Shown here piece after piece: positions 12,153 to 23,954 of a DNA stretch of 64,000 bases; position 1 is the first letter of the stretch, and every line of letters starts with the position of its first letter. The notes under the pieces were generated by a model. It saw only the letters and a program-made list of their open reading frames with translations, ran no database searches and was not told where the DNA came from. The stretch is from Apostichopus japonicus (lineage: Eukaryota; Echinodermata; Holothuroidea; Aspidochirotida; Stichopodidae), in the NCBI RefSeq assembly GCF_037975245.1, contig NC_092568.1, positions 34,876,501 to 34,940,500 on the forward strand, written 5' to 3'. A program made the translations under genes and the position numbers.

Positions 12153-13839
12153 TTCTAGGTAATGAATATTACTCAACAAGACTTTACGTGCAAACTGACA
12201 AGCTGTTTTAAGGTTTACTTTGTAATTGCATATAATAAGTAGCTATTAGAGTGTCATGGTTGTTGGATGAGTCGTTCCTTCGACTGACCAACACACTATG
12301 TGAGTTGAGAATCACATTTGAATTTCGGTGGTTCGGTAACAATAAAGTGCCTGTTTGTGAAAGTCTTCTGGAAGACGCAAAAGTTATTCTCTAGTCATTA
12401 TGTGAATACATTTACTCACCTTCTTGGACCTAATTCAAAATGATATGTGTCTATGTTTCATCATCGCTAATATACAATCTATACTAAACATATAGCTCAA
12501 ATAATGTACGTAGCGATACTGACAAAGAAATATTGACTCAATTTTTTCTCAGAGCTTGAACAAATACCAACAAATATTTTCTTGATAAAACGATTCAAGT
12601 CGTGAGCTGGATTTCATAAGAGTATCTCAGGTGTACAGAAAATGGAGGCCTTTCTTTACTTTACAAACATTCTGAATTTTATAATGAAGTCAATTGAGCC
12701 TAATAAGGAACGCCATTGCTGCATAACTAAATCAAAATAGAATATCTCAGAAGTTCAGCTGTGTCAGTGCAAACTATAAGAGTTACAACTCTTTAAACAT
12801 ACACAACTATAGCAAATACTGAATGGAAATCTTTCTAATTTTCATAATTTTAACGTATCAAATGCAGTGTCTTTTACTGAAATATTACCTCTTTAATTTA
12901 ATATAGGCCTATCTTATTCTTTTGTACCTTATTGCTAAATGAACATGGAAAAAAAATATTCATCACTCACAAGTCGGCAGTGAAAGTGGAAAGCACCAAG
13001 GTTTCGATTTTATACCATTACTTAAAACTGTTGACATGGGTCATTACTTAATGTCACAGTCTCGTGCTTAAGTTGCTTAGTGGACTACAAAGAATTGCCA
13101 TCTGATTACGTGACAATGGACTGACATTTTATAAAACAATGGACTGACAACGATTACAGTAATCAAGAAACATTAAAATCAAATATAACAGTTTGATGAT
13201 TGATGATGATGATGATTGATTTTATAGATAGGTATTTGTACTCTAAGCATCCTGGTGAATCTAGCCTTCGCTTTTCTACATGCCTTACTCCAAGTTTGAT
13301 ACTTGATAGTGATCTGTTTCACTTGATTACCGTTTACAGCAAATATATGTGATTACCGTTACATTTCACTCTAGAGGATGGGAAATTTAAGATATATACC
13401 AATCGATTTGTTTTATATACGCACATTGTGATGCATCTAACTTCCGAAGTAGAACAATGAGTGCAGATTGATTTCAAATCTAAACAGTTCTAAGTCAAAG
13501 TGTGTTACACATTATTGACGCCACACCTGTTTGAGTCAAGTTGGCATCAGTAGCAACGTAGTTTCATGCGTCATGTAATTTCAACAGTTTACCTCTGAAT
13601 GTTTTTTTCTTTCTATTATTATTAGTATCATTTGTTTCTTAAGTTTGCATGTCTGTTTGGTAGGGAATTAACTTCTCCAAATAATAGTTGGCACTAGGGA
13701 AGCCAAACCGAGGAATTGAACGGATTTTTACTCTGAACGTGCGTATTTCTATATCACGACCAATATGTTAGAGATAATTCAAATCTTTCTGGGGACTAAC
13801 CCAAACCGCAGTACATCAATAGTTTAAGGTCACTCTGAA

Positions 13840-14450
13840 AACCAAACACATACCAGTATTTTAGTGAGGAACTCAGGCCAAGGAGGTTCTTCTTGTAGAA
13901 CCTCCTTGCTCAGACGAAGCCTCACGGAATCACGGACAAACATATATACTCACCAGTACTTATAGTCAGGAACATAATATATATATATAATGTATACTTC
14001 ACGGGAAATCATATATAGCGACCAGTACTGTTGTGAGGAACTCGGACTATACCTCATTGGAAAAAAATATCTGACACTCTTGTACGAAGGAATTCCAAAT
14101 AAACTTTAGGAGGGGGGGGGGGGGGGAACAACGACCAGTACTTTACTGACATATACTGTGATTCTCACAGATTGCACATGCCCAGATCATGGGGAACCAA
14201 ATTGAGATTATTTACACGCGACAATACTAAAATGTTCGTGTCAGGGTACTTCGATATTTTTTCGGGAAACCATGGCCAGTAGGCTTAAGTGGGTATTTCG
14301 ACTCTCTGACAGTAAACCGTCCAAAAGGCTTTAGTGAGGCACCCCGTCTGCCTCCCTGGAAACTTTGCCTTCCACTGGGTCTGGAGTTCAGCTGCATACT
14401 TCGACAATCACGGAACACCTGCATAAACCGATCAGTACTTTGCCGACCCA
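13840..14450 (+). repeat. Degenerate ACCAGTACTTT-containing array
   Basis: Variants of ACCAGTA(C/T)TTTAGTGAGGAACTC recur near 13850, 13953, 14030, 14130 and 14430, roughly every 80-150 bases, with unrelated spacer sequence. A similar segment, ACCGGTATTTTGCCGG, is near 860. I read it as an eroded minisatellite or a nested set of element ends. No protein is encoded. Confidence 0.45.
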
Positions 14451-14839
14451 TTTATACGACAATAGAAAATAGTATATTCTTGCCTCGCTGTTATCACAAG
14501 TCTATAAGTTATAGGCTAGTTTGTCAGAACGGTTAACCTGTATGAATCATATAGTCACTTGCTACTTGGCATCATTTTTCAGTTGTATTATGTGGGGTAC
14601 AATTCTTTAGTTATACATAAGGAATTCCGTTTTATTTCTTGTGTATGGGTGGGAGGGGGGGGGTATGTGTTCTTGTTATCATAATTATTATCGCTCTATT
14701 ATGTGTAGTACTTTTATACGTGAAGATATGTGTGCACGTTGCTATTATCTAATCAAGATTTACGATTCTTACCAGTTTCATTGCTCCCCATTATCGGTCC
14801 ATCTTACATATAAAAAAGCTTCATTGAATTATAACTGTA

Positions 14840-14940
14840 ACTCAATGTTATCAAAAATCATTCCCACCAGCGTATTTCATTGTGTCAATTTCATGTCAAT
14901 GTTATCAAAAATCATTTCCACTAGAGTATTTTTGTTTTCA
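14840..14940 (+). repeat. Short direct duplication
   Basis: TCAATGTTATCAAAAATCAT occurs twice (about 14842 and 14897), each followed by a similar CCAC-AG-GTATTT segment. The period is about 55 bases with only two units. Confidence 0.6.
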
Positions 14941-16247
14941 TTTTTACTATCGTAAATAGAAACAGTTTTAAGACATTGAAAAAAACTTCAAAGTTTCATT
15001 TTCATTTATTATTCAATCTTCATATTTATTGCTTAATTCTAAGGCTGTAAATTACAAAAGCCTCTCCCCAATCCCCTCCATTGTCCCCTCCCTCCCCCCC
15101 CCCTCCTTCTCATTTGCGCCTGTAAACAACATACGCAGACTGATAGGAAAGCCATTTCATATTCTGCCTTACCGATGCATTCTAGTTTCTCCAAAACATT
15201 CACTCTCCCAGTAAAGGTTGGCGTCTGCCGATAACTTAATTTTACAGAATAAATGTGTATTTGTCACACAATACAGCTGATGCTTGACTTCTTCATTACG
15301 TAATCATAACCCCCAATACTTCCCGCTAAAGATTAAAATTTTCTGGTTTAACATGTTAATTAAAAATGAACGTCTTACGTACGGTATGTTATTTTTTTTT
15401 ATTAATGATAATTAGTTTTAGCATTATCAGTATACGAGTTACTTTTACTACCATATTTTTAAAGCCCATGTCTATGACTCCAACACCAAATCTAATAATA
15501 AATCAAATATAATTGTGGCGCCTATACAATTATTTTTACGTTGCAAAACCAAGTCGAAAAGTTGAGTAAAGTCCACAATTGAAGAGATTGGTCAAAAAAC
15601 AAATAAAATAGCTATATTTAAGGAGCCCTATATGTAACGCAACATCTTTTTCGTGATTAATATATACGTTTTAGAAACATTGTACACCGTTAGACGATTG
15701 CGAGTACCTTATTGTAAGGAAACTATAATATTTCAAAGTCAATATGGATAATGCATGTGACCATCCTCGTAGTAGTCGTATTTAGTCTGACTGTGTTGAC
15801 AATATCACTAAGGAAACTAATTGCTGGAGTGACATTGTACTGGAATCATTAATATATTAACATAACCTCGCGTGGAAGCATAGTGATTTCACGTCAACAA
15901 ATCCTTTCCCACCATACCCGCTGGCAAAATACACTTCCATTTACTGCAATTGGCACTCTTCTTGTTTGCTGATTCAAAAGATCTAGTTCAGCAACGCGAT
16001 AGAGTGCATATCGACTTAAGAAAGTTGGGGCAGAAACATAATTCCACACCTCCCCCCCCCACATCCCCACTCCCTACTCCCTCGTCCCCTCCTTCGCTTA
16101 TACGCTAATGGTAAAAAAAAATGAAATAGTTAATTCTGAAAGACAAATGAAGTAATGGTGTAAGACCGATGACACTGTTTACCAAAGAAGAAAAGTAAAT
16201 AAAGTACATATGTTAGAGGGAATTCCTTTGAGTCAGAATGGTATGCA

Positions 16248-16410
16248 GGCGCGTATCCAGGATTTTCTAAACCGGGGGGCGCGAATTACTATCTAAGCGG
16301 AGCGCCACCATCGGTTGGCGCGTAGCGTACAAGAAAATTTCTGGTTTTGATACCCCCCCCCCCCAGATCACCGGAAACGGCACTTCTCGGGCTTGAAATG
16401 ACCAACCAGA
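16248..16410 (+). repeat. CTATCTAAGCGGAGCG repeat family, copy
   Basis: The copy starts with GGCGCGTATCCAGGATTTT and continues with CTATCTAAGCGGAGCGCC, GGTTGGCGCGTAGCGTACA and AGATCACCGGAAA. It shares the core of the element at 16938-17314 and lacks recognisable ends on its right side. Confidence 0.65.
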
Positions 16411-16937
16411 TGTACACTTTTGGCCTGAGAACCAAGTATTTCCTAATAGTTTTGTTTTTCATCCATAACCTTTTTGAAGATTGTCTACCCGGCACACGTC
16501 ATGTTCGACCTTATCGCATGTCCTGTGGGTCTTTGCTTTTGTAGGTGATTCTACGTCGCGGCCCACAATACCCGTCAGCCTCACTTTTCAAGGTTTTAAG
16601 CCCCAAATTTGTTCAGAATTTGAAAATTCACATTTCTAGTGAATAAACTCACTTCAAAACATACCCATAATGTTGTACAAAATTTCATCGATGGACAACC
16701 AATATAGAAAAACTACCTTCAACCCCTAACAGACCGGTCAAAATTGCACGAGTAGAGGGAAGTGTGATGCAGAATGTTGGTCAGAAATTTTCGAAAATTC
16801 AGACACAGTAAATTTATTGGTGTACAAATATTAAACCTCTTATAACGGCTATTGTAAAACTTGGTTGAAGGAAATGAAAAAATAGCAGATATTTCCGAAA
16901 CCGAACACTACACACATAGGCGTAGGAGGCGCGGCGG

Positions 16938-17314
16938 CAGTGGCGGAGCTAGGGGTATTGGTCAGGGGGGGCGAGAATGGTCTGTAGGGGCGCTTTCGAC
17001 ACTATCTAAGCGGAGCGCCACCACTGGTTGGCGCGTAGCGCACAGACAAATTTTGAGTAAAGATACTCCCTAGATCGCCGGAAATGACCCTTTCAGGGCC
17101 TGGCTAATTTGCAGATAAACGAAGAATAGGGTGTCATCGCCAAATTACACCAACAAAATGTGACAAATGTCAATAAGTAGATGAGAGCGCATTAAAAAAG
17201 TCAATAATCTAGAATAAGTAAAAAGTGGTAAAGAGCTGAAAAAGGCGCCAGCAGTCCATTTGAGTCCGTCAGGGGGCGCATCCGCCCCCTGACCGTATGG
17301 ACGCTCCGCCACTG
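16938..17314 (+). mobile_element. Non-autonomous hAT element nested in another repeat
   Basis: The ends are CAGTGGCGGAGC and GCTCCGCCACTG, a perfect 12-bp inverted repeat. The flanking octamer CGCGGCGG is duplicated exactly (16930-16937 and 17315-17322). The 377-bp interior carries the CTATCTAAGCGGAGCG core. The flanks (GCGTAGGAGG on the left, GGGGGTGCAGCCCC on the right) look like one older repeat split by this insertion. Confidence 0.9.
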
Positions 17315-17671
17315 CGCGGCGGGGGTGCAGCCCCTAATTCGCCATTACTAATGTAAAAGAAACTTTTGACATAATTGGACCTCCATGCTTTTTATACATC
17401 TACATGAGACATGTCGTTGTTTACATAAGCATCCCGCGGTATACTGCGCAATTTTAACGGACCGTAAGGTACATGATGACATGCGATGTAATAACCGATG
17501 CTTGCTTATATGATATTGACATTGACACGTTGAACGCGCGCTTCGCGCGCGAAAACTTTTGGTCATTTTTTCAGGCAAGTCGGACAGTTTTGAGGATTTT
17601 CATCCTGGAACGCCATTTTCATACTCACTGATATGATGTGATATCTGCTGTTTGCGTTACAAATTCGAACA

Positions 17672-17905
17672 GGCGCGTAGAGAGGAATTTGCCAAGGGAG
17701 GGGCGAAACCTGTAGGCAAATTATCTAAGCGTAGCGCCACCATAGGTTGGCGCGAAGCGTACAAGCAAATTTTGGCCGAAAATGTCTCCCAGATCGCTGG
17801 AAATGACACTTCCCAGGCCTTGTAAGTTGCATCTAAGCACTTTCTATTTTGAAATTACTTAGCGATATTATTTTAAAAAAATGCTGAATGGGGGGGGGCG
17901 GTCGC
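17672..17905 (+). repeat. CTATCTAAGCGGAGCG repeat family, further copy
   Basis: The segment contains TTATCTAAGCGTAGCGCC, GGTTGGCGCGAAGCGTACA and AGATCGCTGGAAATGACAC, matching the copies at 16248 and 16938. The right part ends in GGGGGCGGTCGCCCCC. Confidence 0.6.
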
Positions 17906-18164
17906 CCCCATTCCAAAATGCGTCATGTTCCCCGACGACACGGTCGAGTTCGAGACCAGCCACAGTTGGTTTCATAGCACAATTCTTCACACGCGTTATG
18001 ATAGACCATATATAGTATATATATATATATAGATCATTAGTGAGAGAGGAAAATGGAAACGTCAAAAAATGGAGTTGTCGGTGTAAGGGGTAGGGTGAGG
18101 CACACTTTTACGAAATCATCGATCCGTCACTGGCTACCCTTCAGCGCTGTAATGATGTCACTGT

Positions 18165-18332
18165 TCCTTTCTCTTCCCGGTGTCTTCGCGTTTTTCTTTT
18201 ACTCCCTCCTTTTCTCCTTCTTCTCTCTTACTTCTTTTTCTTTTCCCTTCCTTCCTCTCCTCCTCCTCTTTTTCCCCTCTTTTTTCCTTTTTTCTTCTCT
18301 TTTTTTTCTCTCCTCCTTTTCTTACCCGGGGG
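18165..18332 (+). repeat. Long polypyrimidine tract
   Basis: About 165 bases are nearly all C and T on the + strand (CTCCTCCTC, TTTTCCTTTT), followed by a GGGGGGCGCGCGCCCC palindrome. Such tracts can form triplex (H-DNA) and expand by slippage. No coding role is supported. Confidence 0.7.
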
Positions 18333-21231
18333 GCGCGCGCCCCAACGCCCCCCCCTGGATACGCACCTGGTATGCACCCTTCAATATAAACTCTCGAGGA
18401 TATCGTAATGGTGGAAATCAAGCTATGGGTACAAATATCATTCTGGACTTGCCACAAATCTTCACAACAAAAAGAAAGGAAACACCTAGAAATAAAGCAC
18501 AGATTAATTTAGAGGGTCACGGAACAATTCCATGCAGCGGGACGTTGATTTATTAATTAATTTCTTTCATTCTCAATACAGTCCAGGAGGGAATCAAACT
18601 TGCGCGAAAGAAATTATCAGTTTTTTTCGCTGAACAACTTCCAGTACGCATTACAACATTTAGGCCCACTATATGATGCATATTATACCTGTGGCGTTTT
18701 GATCAACAATTGAGAGGGGAGACAATTTTTTTCTTTTCAATTTTTTTTTTTTTTTTTTTTTTTAAACTTAGAAAATTCTCCTACTACCTTGCATATTCTC
18801 GAAACAAATCATCAACTTTCCCTTCCAAAATGCTAAAAAAGACAAAATGATCGCGTTTCTATGCACATTTGACAAAAATGACTCTTCTCCCGATGCCAAT
18901 AATAGACTGAGGTGGCAGAAACCGACTGGGGGCCTGTCGAAAAAGCGACTGCTTGTCTGATAAATTCTGTTGTGATATCGCGTCTTGATTTTTGCAACTC
19001 CATTTTAACTGGTATCAATGCTGATCAATTGAGTCGCCTCCAAAGGGTTCAAAATTTATGTTTTTTAAAGCTGGAAGTTCTTGAATAGTTGAACCTTTTA
19101 ATACTGAATTTGAATTTAAAGAAAAACTCATTGATTAATGGATTACGTTCATTCCTTTTGCAAACATAAATATATAGTATTTCATATGAAGTATCAGAAA
19201 GTTGTAGGGATGTCCCCTCCCGTTGTTATAGCCCAAAAAAATATCCTGCTTTGAAAAAAAGAACTGCTTCTTAAGAAATAATAAGTGCTCAATATTCTCA
19301 GTTTCAATTTTACAAAAGGTACAAAGATCTGAATCACTTTACCCATCAATGAAAGAAGCCTATTAGGCCATCAGCTGAAGCTCAAAAAGAGGCTGTAAAA
19401 TCAGTTTCGTTCCAGCAACACTGGGTCTAGATTTTTAAAGCATTTTTGGGTAGTTCAATGCATCACAGACATTATATCAAAAGTTCTCCAAAAAATTTTC
19501 TGCAGTATTTTCGTAACGCACCCTGGAAATTGGGTATTTTATATAGACATTACGTGCTACGATGCTATGTATTAGGAACAAACTAAACTAACGTTAGATT
19601 TGGTACAGTGGTGCATACATACCACTCTTTTCTTATATGGTTAATTACGACTGATATATTTTTTTTTGTATAATAGTTGGGTCAGGGTTATAAGAATGGT
19701 GGAAGAGGATTCTGGTCTAAGGGTCAGTGAGGGTTGTGTTCAGGCATAACAAGTTGTGCCCCCCCCCCTCCATTTTTGCCAAAATGGTAATAAAACACAT
19801 TCTCAACTTTGAAATATGAATTTTTACACATTATAACTTAAGGGTTTTAATTATAAAAATGTAACACTTTTAATATACTCAGATATAATGCTTTGTAATA
19901 AATCAAATATTTTTAGATTTTCCCCCTATGTTATGAATGCATTTCGTCCGTGCATGTATGCGTAAATATACACATATAATGAAAAGTTCCTCTCCATAAT
20001 TGTTACACTCCCCATCCAAACTGTTTTACACATGTGACCCCCTCCCCCTCTACTTTAAATGTAGCTAAATCCCTAGTTACAGTGAGATGTGCCAATGCCC
20101 TAAGACCAGTGAGCTATTTCTTTTGTATAAATCAATATATAAGTTGGCACACTAAGACGTCATGGCATATCGTAGATGTGAAATAAAGTTATAGTCGGTA
20201 GATATCCGTTACCTTAGTACTCTTTCTACAGTCTTCTCCAAAACTAGGTACTTTCTCCATGTTACGGAAACGACATGTTTATAATTCGTATTCCTGCAAA
20301 AAGTGTTTCCAAGGGAGTTAACGTATAAAAGAAAAGATCGACAAGGTTTCCAATGGTATTTTGAATAATAATATTTCTATATTCTACAAATAATATGAAT
20401 AATAAAGGTGAATGGTACAAATAAGTGAATAACGAAGACAGTTAACTTAAGCCCCAGATAGAAAGAAATAATGTATCTATTAAGACTGGGTCGATACACT
20501 CAATGGCGTAGTAGAGCTGGGCCTTTGCGATGATTCAAGATACAGGTTCTTCATCAAAAGGCGCGGCGCGGAATTAATAAGTGATTAAAAGTTCATCCAA
20601 GGACAGTTGTACTAGTTATACAGGATCCACTTCAATTCACTGCATGGAAGTCAGATATGGTATGGAAAAGGGAAAGTCCATTCCGTAGTAGAGGTGAAGA
20701 TAATTAGATAAAATAAAAGTCACTAAAGACTTGAATATCCTTCAGTCAAAACTTGAACAGGTTCACAGAATGTATTAACAATATAAAACAGGTAACGAAA
20801 TGTTACGGCAAAACAATAAAGAACCGTGATATTGGAACAGGGTCAGGGGTAATGGTTCCCCAACAACAGTATATAAACCTGTGACTGGTTTCAGCACGCG
20901 GTATTTGCGTCATCGTCATCAGTAAATGTAGTTGTGAATATGCAAGAGGTAAAGCATGCCCATAACACCCTCCTCCCCCCTCCCCTCCCCTCTCAGAAAA
21001 AAAGTGTGATTTGAAGAAAATGTGGATATTTATCATAAGGTGTCTGGTAGGTAGGGTAATCTACGTAAACTACTAATAGCTAAAATGAATATATGAATAA
21101 GATCATGTTTTCTGGTTCCTTTAAACTCTGGGGAACAAAATAATGACAACATGACTTCAAAAAAGTTAACCCTCTTCACAAACTTCAAACTTGATTAAAA
21201 TTTCAGACTACGATATCAAGATTTAACACCA

Positions 21232-21596
21232 TCACAGTTCATCCTCCAAATCATCTTCCCCTGCATCAACAATCTCAACATGTTCTTGGAAGTTGCTGCA
21301 ATTTCTATATTTACATAGGTCTGTACACGGTAGTTGTGCATTCATACAGGAACATCTTCCTTTAAGACATTTGCCGACTCTACAGCTACTGCTGACACAC
21401 TGAAGCAAAACATCTGGGTCAGGTGGCTTTGTCATCCAAGTGATGATAAGGTCATCATTTTCAAGTTTCCATCCATGTCCCTCTGGTGAGAGTGCACCAA
21501 TCCTTTGCTGTAATGCCCTACTGTGAATAGCAGCCTGGTTTGTGCAGCGCTTAACATGCTGGATCAGAGCATCTTTTGTTGGTGGTAAACTCTGCT
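21232..21596 (-). pseudogene. C-terminal exon of a CXC-like Cys-rich protein of a mobile-element-associated family
   Basis: The open exon follows a clear acceptor (a pyrimidine tract and CCTCAG on the minus strand) and ends in TGA at 21232. It encodes about 121 residues beginning LPPTKDALIQHVKRC, then GWKLENDDLIITWM, then a Cys-rich tail CxxxxCxxxxCxxxxCxCxxxxxxCxxxCxxxxC ending with acidic EDDLEDEL. The tail resembles a CXC (tesmin/TSO1-like) metal-binding repeat. From memory, this LPPT...HxKR plus CXC arrangement recurs in many copies in marine-invertebrate genomes, which fits mobile-element spread; I cannot name the family. The exon itself is intact, but the 5' exons at 23.1-23.65 kb carry frameshifts, so the gene is called broken. 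Confidence 0.55.
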
Positions 21597-21871
21597 CTGA
21601 GGATGGAGAGGAACAGAAAACCTTGTACCATGAAATTGGATATTTTTTAGTCTCACATTTTATGATGGGGTACCAATATAATTACAATTCAGCTAGAAGT
21701 ATGTTGCAAATTACTTTAAGAATTTCAATGGAAAGATAAACCTGATATTGCACTCAAAGTGTTTAGAATTTTTTTAATTTTCCTTGGGGGAGGACCCCCA
21801 TATTCCAAAAGTCCTAGATCCAACCCTGAACACTCAATGAACCACACATTGAAGACAGTACTTTACCTTTC

Positions 21872-22012
21872 AATATCTGTATGTCTTCCTTGTCAAGAAT
21901 TGTATCTAGTTTCTTCAACATAGAGAGTGGTACCTCACTTCAATGGCAACAGTCTTTCCTCTAATATGCATAAAATCTGGGCTCATCTTTTTTCCGCTCT
22001 GCTGCTTTTCGA
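21872..22012 (-). pseudogene. Probable internal exon remnant of the same minus-strand gene
   Basis: Minus-strand translation gives GKKMSPDFMHIRGKTVAIEVRYH, then in another frame SMLKKLDTILDKEDIQILK before a GTAAAGT donor. The frame break suggests a degenerated exon. It lies between the C-terminal exon and the N-terminal remnants, in the same order and strand. Confidence 0.35.
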
Positions 22013-22109
22013 AGCAATACTTTAATAAAATGAAATAAAAAATGCAAATTGTTTGCATGTTCTGTTGATCAAAATGTAAGTTTGAACAAGTAAGAACTAA
22101 GACATTATA

Positions 22110-22392
22110 TAGTCAGTATTGCGAAGTTCGCCATACTGCGAAAATCGGCCACCCTTAAGAAACACACGATTTCACCATGACAACCTATAGCAACAGCCAA
22201 TTTCACGAAAAATTACGAAGCTACAGTTATTTTCTCTCCAAAATGACCCGTGTGCAAGAAATTACTTACATATTTGTCAATAAAATGACGAAAGATCTAT
22301 GAAGTCTGTTATAATTACTGAAAAAGCAACAGCGCCACCAATTTTTACCAGCGCCACACTGTAGGTTGCGTGGCCGAAATTCGCAATACTCT
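22110..22392. repeat. Possible small inverted-repeat element
   Basis: AGTATTGCGAAGTTCGCCA on the left and TGGCCGAAATTCGCAATACT on the right match as inverted repeats at about 18 of 20 positions, 280 bases apart. I found no convincing target duplication. It would be nested in the 19.4-23.95 kb element. Confidence 0.45.
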
Positions 22393-23157
22393 AGCAAGAA
22401 ATACCAGTTCCACAATCACGAAGAATTTTCTTGGAAAACAACGTGAAAACAGTTTGCAGGAAAGAAAGTTTGGCCGTGTATCGTACTAAAACACAATTCT
22501 CCCACCATATGAAGTTTATTTTCTGGTGATTTATACCAGAAGATTTAGTTTTGGGGTGTTTTAAGTCTTAAGTGGGCGAACTTCAAAGTCACCATCCTAC
22601 CATGTGATCTGCTCATCTTCTATGGACAAACAAAGACACATTCAAATTTTGCAAACCAGTGTCATGCAAAAAAGAATTAAAACAGGCTTTTTTTGACAGT
22701 ACAGTACATTATCTCTTAATGTTATGGTTTAAATTATACAATGGTAGATTATATCTGTTACTAATAATAAAGGAGTCAGATACTTGTTCATGTTGGTAAA
22801 GCTAGACAGGCTGACCATAAGACCTTGCAAACCTAACCTTATTGCACCTTTGTTACACTTATTTTTTTAACTAATATAATATCTCTATCATTCAAATAAA
22901 GGGCCACAGTAAGAAAACTATGAAGCCTGTATTTAACACTTAGGCTAGTGCCCCAGATGGAGAATTTGAAACAAATTTCCATTCCTACCACCTTATAACA
23001 AAACAAATCAGATGACCATGCCACTAATTATATTATGTTCAGGTCCAACACTGTGCCCTTTGACTTGGATTCTATCCCTCAAGAGCTACTGATCTTGCAA
23101 CTTCTCTTAACACTTCAACTATGCCACAGAAGTACAAGTAGAGTCGTGTAGTATGCT

Positions 23158-23650
23158 TAGGCTTACCGCCATCGAAAGTCTCTGCCTGCTGCAGCTTGTC
23201 CTGCACCCGTTTGCAACACCGAGTAATGCATTGTTTCTTTTCCCACATATAATACATTGTACAGACAATACACCAGAGCTTCTGCTTGGTTTCCTCGATC
23301 TTTTCCGTCAATTCTTCGTTTCAATTCATATGGGGTCTCCTCTGGTACTGTCCGTTTTCTTGCAGCAATGTGCTTGCTATCAATGAACCGCCTGTAACAC
23401 TTATCGTGGAACCCCATCATACTATGCTGTTGAACACACGCTTGATCGTAGTAGGCCATGGAGTAATTAGTATTACGGCGATATAACTGTCTCCGCCGCT
23501 GAGATTAAGCCAATCTTTAGCGCAGGAAGTAACTTTAGTCCATCGTTTATTCGTCAGTGCCTTCACTGCTTCAAATTTCACAGAATCAATGTGCACTGAG
23601 CACTGTAGATTTTCGTGTGTCGGAGGACTAGCGTCCGTGGGAGCCGCCAT
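23158..23650 (-). pseudogene. N-terminal exon of the same decayed mobile-element gene, frameshifted
   Basis: The ATG at 23648-23650 opens a frame containing RWTKVTSCAKDWLNLSGG. The reading then moves to a second frame with GFHDKCYRRFIDSKHI, and to a third with LWCIVCTMYY and LQQAETFDGG before a GTAAGCC donor at about 23167. The Cys/His spacing (CIVC, HDKCY) suggests a zinc-binding N-terminal module. Two frameshifts in under 500 bases show it is no longer functional. The start lies about 290 bases inside the right inverted repeat, as expected for a gene carried by the element. Confidence 0.55.
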
Positions 23651-23954
23651 GTTTGTTGTTTTCTACAAAGATTGCACACAGAACTCATGGCTCATTGGAC
23701 AATTCATATCACATGATACAGATATCTCACTGGCGCACAACTTTTGAACGTAAAACGGCAGGCTTCTTAGCATACGCAATAAAAAATATAGTTCGATCTT
23801 TCGAGCGACATTGCAAAAAAACTGCAGGAAAGCACATGGAGAACTTTTGGATCATTAATCTTCATTAATTTATGTATTTTATGCTGTAGAGATATTTTAG
23901 ACCCGCAGTTGCTGGAACGAAACAAGCGAATTTCGCCCTTCAGCTGATGGCCTA

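Larger units (their letters stand above)
12161..16247. other. Gene-free interval
   Basis: No coding exon is recognised. It contains a TGATGAT tract at 13195-13222, the degenerate ACCAGTACTTT array at 13840-14450, an AT tract near 13978-13990, a G run at 14110-14126 and a roughly 60-bp direct duplication around 14845-14935. C-rich tracts lie at 15080-15110 and 16050-16095. Confidence 0.5.
17323..19360. other. Gene-free interval with low-complexity tracts
   Basis: No coding exon is recognised. The stretch holds a repeat copy (17672-17905), an AT tract (18014-18031), a long pyrimidine tract (18165-18332) and a T run at 18740-18763. A 167-residue open frame across the pyrimidine tract is an artefact of composition. 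Confidence 0.5.
19364..23954. mobile_element. 4.6-kb terminal-inverted-repeat element containing a decayed gene
   Basis: Perfect 17-bp ends, TAGGCCATCAGCTGAAG (19364-19380) and its complement (23938-23954), are followed inward by a second matched block, TTTCGTTCCAGCAAC (19405-19419 on the left; complement at 23909-23923). Possible 3-bp target duplications TAT flank it (19361-19363 and 23955-23957). Inside, on the minus strand, lie remnants of a multi-exon gene (23650 down to 21232). I do not recognise the superfamily, and no DDE transposase domain is visible, so the copy may be internally deleted. Confidence 0.6.

Noticed and set aside
18053-18556. 167-codon open frame with a Phe/Leu/Ser-rich middle
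   Set aside because: It crosses a pyrimidine tract and a GC palindrome; the hydrophobic stretch reflects composition, with no homology or splice context.
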